In this document: one piece after another, positions 59,773 to 64,000 of the stretch
Numbering within the stretch: position 1 is the first letter of the stretch
Layout of the letters: the number at the start of each line of letters is the position of its first letter
Source of the DNA: Streptomyces humidus
Lineage (GTDB): Bacteria; Actinomycetota; Actinomycetes; Streptomycetales; Streptomycetaceae
DNA length: 64,000 bases
Assembly (NCBI RefSeq): GCF_014649655.1
Contig: NZ_BMTL01000022.1
Coordinates: 119,866-183,865 of the forward strand
Direction: 5' to 3'
The notes under the pieces: generated by a model
Seen by the model: only the letters and a program-made list of their open reading frames with translations
Databases searched by the model: none
Told to the model about the DNA's origin: nothing
Program-made: the position numbers and the translations under genes

Positions 59773-60401
59773 GGCGTCACTTCGCTCTCTGACGGGTTCG
59801 GCCCCAGGCACAGCGTGGCCGTGGGGCTCTGCAACAAGGTGTGGACGAAGAGGAGTTCGACGCCCTCGACGTCCTGAGCGGCGATACGGTGCGGGGTCAG
59901 CGAGTCGAAGTGCGCGCTGTCCCCCGGGCCCAGCAGGTCCGTGGCGTCCCCAAGGCGCAGCCGCAGGCGGCCCCGCAGGACGTGCAGCCACTCCTCCCCG
60001 GGGTGCACGCGCACGATGTCCCCCTGGGAGCCGTGGGGGACGTGCACGCGCAGGGCCTGCATGCCGCGCCCGGACGCGCCGGCCTGCCAGTACGTCCAGC
60101 CGCCCGCTCGGGTCGGCTCCATGTCGGCGGCGCGGACCACGGCGTCGCGGTCCGCGACCGTCTCCCCCAGCAGATCCGAGACGGTCGTACCATAGACCCG
60201 CGCGAGCGTGAGCAGCATCGGCAGCGAAGGCTGGCGCTGCCCGGTCTCCAGCCGGGAGAGGTGGGCGGGCGACAGTCCGGCGGCGCGGGCCGCGGTCTCC
60301 AGGGTGAGGGCGGCCCGGCGGCGCAGGGAGCGCAGCTGCGGGGCGACGGCGGGAAGCGCCTCGGCCTGCGGTGGCGAGGGCTCGGACTCGGGCGGACTCA
60401 T
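59769..60401 (-). CDS. XRE-family regulator with cupin domain
   Basis: 210 residues. HTH at about 25-75 (LRSLRRRAALTLETAARAAG, LSPAHLSRLETGQRQPS) and a C-terminal cupin (about 120-200: VRVHPGEEWLHVLRGRLRLRL, LGPGDSAHFDSLTPHRIA). Cupin members of this class sense small ligands. TGCAAT (60413-60408) lies six bases before the ATG and TTGCCG 17 bp further up, with palindromes over the -35: autoregulation is likely. DUF6126 is coupled downstream; the hopanoid/MEP genes lie upstream on the same strand. Confidence 0.9.
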   Translation of the reverse strand: MSPPESEPSPPQAEALPAVAPQLRSLRRRAALTLETAARAAGLSPAHLSRLETGQRQPSLPMLLTLARVYGTTVSDLLGETVADRDAVVRAADMEPTRAGGWTYWQAGASGRGMQALRVHVPHGSQGDIVRVHPGEEWLHVLRGRLRLRLGDATDLLGPGDSAHFDSLTPHRIAAQDVEGVELLFVHTLLQSPTATLCLGPNPSESEVTP

Positions 60402-60407
60402 GTCCCT

Positions 60408-60456
60408 ATTGCACGCCGCTTTTGCCTCTGCGGCAAATTCCTTGCCTCAGAGGCAA
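60408..60456 (-). promoter_or_regulatory. XRE-cupin promoter with twin 15-bp operators
   Basis: TTGCCTCTGCGGCAA (60422-60436, one mismatch) and TTGCCTCAGAGGCAA (60442-60456, perfect) are 15-bp palindromes whose centres are 20 bp apart. The first covers the -35 TTGCCG (60436-60431); -10 TGCAAT at 60413-60408. A weak third half-site (GGCCTCAGCGG) follows near 60466-60476. Confidence 0.7.
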
Positions 60457-60493
60457 AAGCGTTCGGCCTCAGCGGTCACCACCGTCCCGGCGG

Positions 60494-61879
60494 TCAGCGG
60501 TTGGCCACCGCCTGCTTCACCAGCGTGCTGCCGAACTCCCACATCAGCCCGCCGCCGCTGTGCGCGTCGTCCATCACGGCGGTGAACGCCTCGACGAACC
60601 GGTCCACCTCCGCCTCGCCGATGATCAGCGGCGGGATCAACTTGATCACCTCCAGACGGTCGCCGGAGACCTGGGTGAGAATGCGGTGCCGTTGCAGCAG
60701 CGGTACGACCACCATCTGCGCGAACAGTCCCTTGCGCGCCGCCTGCAGCATGGTCCAGCGGCTGCGCAGCTTCAGCGACCTGGGCCTGCCGAACTCGATG
60801 CCGATCATCAGCCCCCGGCCGCGGACGTCGGCCAGCAGCTCGTACTTCTCGGTGAGCGCCGCGAGCCGGGACTTCAGGAGATCACCCGTCAGCCGGGCGT
60901 TCGCGACGGTCTGCTCGTTCTCCATGACGGCCAGCACGGCGAGCCCCGCCGCCATGGCCTGGGCGTTGGAGCCGAAGCTCGCCGAGTGCACCAGCACCCG
61001 GTCCATCGACGAGTAGACCTTCTTGAAGATCCAGTCCTTGCCGAGCGTCGCGCCCACCGGGACGTATCCGCCCGACAGGGCCTTGGCCACGCACACCAGG
61101 TCCGGCTCGACGCCGTCCTCGTGCTGGTAGGCGTAGAAGTCGCCGGTCCGGCCGAGGCCGGTCTGCACCTCGTCCACGACGAGCAGCGCCTTGTGCCGGT
61201 GCAGCAGCTCCTGGGCGGCGCGCAGATAGCCGGGCGGCGCCTCGTGCACCCCCTTGCCCTGGATCGGCTCGACGATCAGAGCGGCGACGTCGCCCTTCTT
61301 CAACTCGGCGGCCAGCGCGTCGAGGTCGCCGAGCGGGACGGGCGTGTCGGGCAGCAGGGGCGCGAACCCGTCGCGGAAGCCCGCCTCGCCGTTCACCGAC
61401 AGCGAGCCCGTGGTCAGCCCGTGGAAGGCGTGGTCGCAGTACAGGACCCTCGGCCGGCCCGTCGCGTAGCGGGCGAACTTCAGCGCGGTCTCCACCGCCT
61501 CGGTGCCGCTGTTGCCGAAGAACACCCGGTCCAGGTGCGGGCTGTGCGCGAGCAGCTTCTCGGCCAGCAGGCCGGGCAGCGGCTGACAGTCGAAGCGGGT
61601 GAGGTCGGCGAGCCCGGCGTCCAGGACGTCGTGCAGCGCCTTGCGGACGACGGGGTGGTGGCGGCCCAGGCCCATCACCCCGAACCCGGCGAGCATGTCC
61701 AGGTAGTCGTTCCCGTCCGCGTCCCAGAAGTACGCGCCCTCGCCGCGTTCGTACACCTTGTCGAAGCCGATGGTGTGCAGCATGCGCGGCAGTTGGTGGT
61801 TGAGGTACTTGCCGTGCAGCTCGTAGCGCTCGGCTCCGCGCTCGGCCAGCAGGGCACCGAGGTCGAACTCCGTGGTCAT
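60494..61879 (-). CDS. class III aminotransferase of the hopanoid cluster (HpnO-like)
   Basis: 461 residues of the PLP class-III aminotransferase family: FFGNSGTEAVETALKFARY, LYCDHAFHGLTTGSLS, LLVVDEVQTGLGRTGDF, and the PLP lysine in VCVAKALSGGYVPVGATL. The position behind dxs and ispG and next to the XRE/DUF6126 pair fits the enzyme making aminobacteriohopanetriol. Overlaps the dxs stop by 4 bp (ATGA). Hopanoid assignment is by context. Confidence 0.85.
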   Translation of the reverse strand: MTTEFDLGALLAERGAERYELHGKYLNHQLPRMLHTIGFDKVYERGEGAYFWDADGNDYLDMLAGFGVMGLGRHHPVVRKALHDVLDAGLADLTRFDCQPLPGLLAEKLLAHSPHLDRVFFGNSGTEAVETALKFARYATGRPRVLYCDHAFHGLTTGSLSVNGEAGFRDGFAPLLPDTPVPLGDLDALAAELKKGDVAALIVEPIQGKGVHEAPPGYLRAAQELLHRHKALLVVDEVQTGLGRTGDFYAYQHEDGVEPDLVCVAKALSGGYVPVGATLGKDWIFKKVYSSMDRVLVHSASFGSNAQAMAAGLAVLAVMENEQTVANARLTGDLLKSRLAALTEKYELLADVRGRGLMIGIEFGRPRSLKLRSRWTMLQAARKGLFAQMVVVPLLQRHRILTQVSGDRLEVIKLIPPLIIGEAEVDRFVEAFTAVMDDAHSGGGLMWEFGSTLVKQAVANR

Positions 61880-63810
61880 TCGGCCTTCTCCTTGACTGGC
61901 TCCTCGACCGGGCCGGCCGCCGCGCCGGCGGCCGGACCGGCGTCCCTGGCCGCCAGGCTCGCGCCGATCCGGCCGGCGATCTCGACGGGCGTGAGCCCGA
62001 TGTCGGCGAGCACCTCGCCACGCTTGGCGTGCGCGAGGAACTGCTCCGGGATCCCGAACCTGCGGACGGGCACGTCGACTTCGGCGTCGCCCAGGGCCAG
62101 CTGCACCGCCGATCCGACGCCGGCGGCACGGCTGTTGTCCTCGACGACGGCCACCAGCCGGTGTCCGGCGGCGAGGCCGGGCAGCGCCGGGTCGACGGGC
62201 TTGACCCAACGCGGGTCCACCACCGTGCAGTCGACGCCCCGCGCCGCGAGGAGTTCGGCGGCGTGCAGACACACGGGGGCCATCACGCCCACGGCCACCA
62301 GCAGCACGTCGGGCCGCTCGCCCCGGCGCAGCACGTCCATGCCGCCCACCCGGTCGACGGCCGGCACGTCCGGTCCGACCGCCTCCTTCGGGAAACGGAC
62401 CAGCGTCGGCGCGTCGTCCACCGCGACCGCCTCCCGCAGCTGTGCGCGCAGTTGACCTGCGTCGCGAGGAGCCGCGATGCGCAGTCCCGGCACGACCTGG
62501 AGCACGGACATGTCCCACATGCCGTTGTGGGAGGCCCCGTCGACTCCGGTGACCCCGGCCCGGTCCAGCACGAACGTGACCCCGCAGCGGTGCAGGGCCA
62601 CGTCCATCAGCAGCTGGTCGAAGGCGCGGTTGAGGAACGTGGCGTAGACGGCGACGACCGGGTGCAGACCCCCGGTCGCCAGGCCCGCCGCGCTGACGGC
62701 CGCGTGCTGCTCGGCTATGCCGACGTCCCACACGCGGTCGGGGAAGCGTTCGGCGAACCTGCCGAGGCCCACCGGGTGCAGCATCGCCGCCGTGATCGCC
62801 ACGACGTCGTCGCGCTCCTCGCCGATCGCCACGATCTCGTCGCCGAAGACGGACGTCCACGACGGCCCGCCGGCCGGCGCGAGCGGTGCGCAGGTGAGGG
62901 GATCCATCGCGCCGACGGTGTGGAAGCGGTCCTCCTCGTGCGCGAGGGCCGGCTCATAACCGCGCCCCTTCTCGGTCAGGCAGTGCACCAGCACCGGACC
63001 GTGGAAGCGCTTGGCCCGCCGCAGCGCGGACTCGACGGCCTTCACGTCGTGCCCGTCGATCGGGCCCACGTACTTCAGCCCGAGGTCCTCGAACATGCCC
63101 TGCGGAGCGAACGCGTCCTTGAACCCCTTCTTCGCGCCGTGCAGCGACTCGTAGACCGTGTTCCCGACGACCGGAGTGCGCAGCAGCACGTTCTTGCCCC
63201 AGGCCAGCACCTTCTCGTAGCCGTCGGTCGTGCGCAGGGTCGCCAGGTGGTCGGCCAGCCCTCCGATGGTCGGCGCGTACGAGCGCTCGTTGTCGTTGAC
63301 GACGATGATCAGCGGCCTGTCCTTGGCCGCCGCGATGTTGTTGAGAGCCTCCCAGGCCATGCCGCCGGTGAGCGCGCCGTCGCCGATGACCGCGACCACG
63401 TGCCCCTTCCCGCCCTGCACCTGGCGGGCCTTGGCGAGGCCGTCGGCCCAGCCGAGCGCGGTGGAGGCATGACTGTTCTCGATGACGTCGTGCTCGGACT
63501 CATCGCGGGAGGGGTAGCCGGACAGACCGCCCTTGCCGCGCAGCTTGGAGAAATCCTGACGCCCCGTCAGGAGCTTGTGCACATAGCTCTGGTGGCCGGT
63601 GTCCCACAGGATGCGGTCGACCGGCGACTCGAAGACCCGGTGCAGGGCGACGGTCAGCTCCACCACGCCCAGGTTGGGCCCGAGGTGTCCGCCGGTCCTG
63701 GCGACCGCGTGCACCAGGAACTCCCTGATCTCTTCGGACAGTTCACCGAGTTCCGCCTCGGACAGCGCCTTCAGGTCGCGTGGTTGCCGGATGTTCTCCA
63801 GGATCGTCAC
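61876..63810 (-). CDS. dxs: 1-deoxy-D-xylulose-5-phosphate synthase
   Basis: 644 residues, full length. DTGHQSYVHKLLTGR and GYPSRDESEHDVIENSHAS in the N-domain; TPP motif GDGALTGGMAWEALNN; VVNDNERSYAPTIGGL; pyrimidine-domain PDRVWDVGIAEQHAAVSAAG (catalytic Glu) and LDRAGVTGVDGASHNG. Condenses pyruvate and glyceraldehyde-3-phosphate in the MEP isoprenoid pathway. A second, cluster-specific dxs supplying hopanoid precursors is likely because ispG and HpnO-type genes flank it. About 30 bp separate it from ispG. Confidence 0.96.
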   Translation of the reverse strand: MTILENIRQPRDLKALSEAELGELSEEIREFLVHAVARTGGHLGPNLGVVELTVALHRVFESPVDRILWDTGHQSYVHKLLTGRQDFSKLRGKGGLSGYPSRDESEHDVIENSHASTALGWADGLAKARQVQGGKGHVVAVIGDGALTGGMAWEALNNIAAAKDRPLIIVVNDNERSYAPTIGGLADHLATLRTTDGYEKVLAWGKNVLLRTPVVGNTVYESLHGAKKGFKDAFAPQGMFEDLGLKYVGPIDGHDVKAVESALRRAKRFHGPVLVHCLTEKGRGYEPALAHEEDRFHTVGAMDPLTCAPLAPAGGPSWTSVFGDEIVAIGEERDDVVAITAAMLHPVGLGRFAERFPDRVWDVGIAEQHAAVSAAGLATGGLHPVVAVYATFLNRAFDQLLMDVALHRCGVTFVLDRAGVTGVDGASHNGMWDMSVLQVVPGLRIAAPRDAGQLRAQLREAVAVDDAPTLVRFPKEAVGPDVPAVDRVGGMDVLRRGERPDVLLVAVGVMAPVCLHAAELLAARGVDCTVVDPRWVKPVDPALPGLAAGHRLVAVVEDNSRAAGVGSAVQLALGDAEVDVPVRRFGIPEQFLAHAKRGEVLADIGLTPVEIAGRIGASLAARDAGPAAGAAAGPVEEPVKEKAE

Positions 63811-63840
63811 GTCGGGCCCCCTCTCGGTCCGTGCCTTGCC

Positions 63841-64000
63841 TCAACTCACCGTCACGTCCGGTTTCCCCGTGCCGGCGGGGGCACCGGACGCGACGCCCTC
63901 CCGCTCCATCTGCTCGGCCAGCTTCATGGCCTCCTCGATGAGGGTCTCGACGATCTTCGACTCGGGGACGGTCTTGATGACCTCGCCCTTCACGAAGATC
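63841..64000 (-). CDS. ispG: 4-hydroxy-3-methylbut-2-enyl diphosphate synthase, C-terminal end
   Basis: The last 52 codons of a minus-strand gene entering from the right: IFVKGEVIKTVPESKIVETL, then a helix with EEAMKLAEQM and a short Gly/Ala/Pro tail. This is the C-terminus of IspG (GcpE), the [4Fe-4S] enzyme late in the MEP pathway. The catalytic cysteines lie outside the window. Same strand and adjacent to dxs. Confidence 0.85.
   Translation of the reverse strand, partial: IFVKGEVIKTVPESKIVETLIEEAMKLAEQMEREGVASGAPAGTGKPDVTVS

Overview
The window is very GC-rich (roughly 70% or more), with strong third-position GC bias, frequent GTG starts, many apparently leaderless genes, a WhiB-family protein, a conservon (cvnABCD) and a hopanoid-linked dxs/ispG block. 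Together these point to a Streptomyces chromosome, probably one of the arms, where conserved accessory metabolism mixes with decayed mobile DNA. No rRNA, CRISPR array, complete insertion sequence or origin was seen.

Layout. 1-2.9 kb: a coupled hydrolase / glycosyltransferase / methyltransferase operon. 3-16.3 kb: a cyclitol or sugar catabolic region. It holds two LacI-type regulators each paired with a Gfo/Idh/MocA dehydrogenase, an inosose-dehydratase-like isomerase, a complete ABC importer (ATPase, permease, binding lipoprotein) and a divergent GntR/UTRA regulator. It is interrupted by a frameshifted membrane gene, an IS200/IS605 (tnpB) remnant and a secreted beta-lactamase-fold hydrolase. 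16.3-20.2 kb: an SDR plus acyl-CoA dehydrogenase operon with its TetR, and an unknown membrane protein. 20.6-35.7 kb: bounded by two identical tRNA-Pro(GGG) genes. Inside are DUF309, CobF, a TSUP permease, a lipase, a Wbl-Dps pair, DUF3140, an M20 peptidase, a HAD phosphatase, a methyltransferase / GlnA-like / amidohydrolase / NUDIX string and MurJ. Next to the second tRNA lie a hemC fragment, a DUF6529 membrane protein, a repeat lipoprotein and the C-terminal end of a tyrosine integrase, which together look like the scar of an integrated element.

35.8-46 kb: MmcQ/YjbR protein, LysR, threonine degradation (tdh-kbl), a GPP34 protein, a GAF protein and cvnABCD. 46.1-48.8 kb: plant-polysaccharide functions, namely a truncated GH54 arabinofuranosidase and two secreted CE1-type esterases. 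49.3-56.2 kb: MBL hydrolase, TetR, SGNH hydrolase, an AraC regulator with two VOC proteins sharing one promoter architecture, and a LysM-M23 peptidase behind a c-di-AMP (ydaO-type) riboswitch. 56.4-64 kb: GH36 alpha-galactosidase, a tyrosine phosphatase, then the hopanoid/MEP block (DUF6126, XRE-cupin regulator with twin operators, HpnO-type aminotransferase, dxs, ispG).

Several cis elements are unusually clear by eye: a perfect 15-bp inverted repeat between the ABC importer and its GntR gene, twin 15-bp palindromes spaced 20 bp at the XRE-cupin promoter, and a 21-bp box with identical spacing to the -10 and to the ATG of both VOC genes. All names rest on motif recognition by reading; no database search was run.
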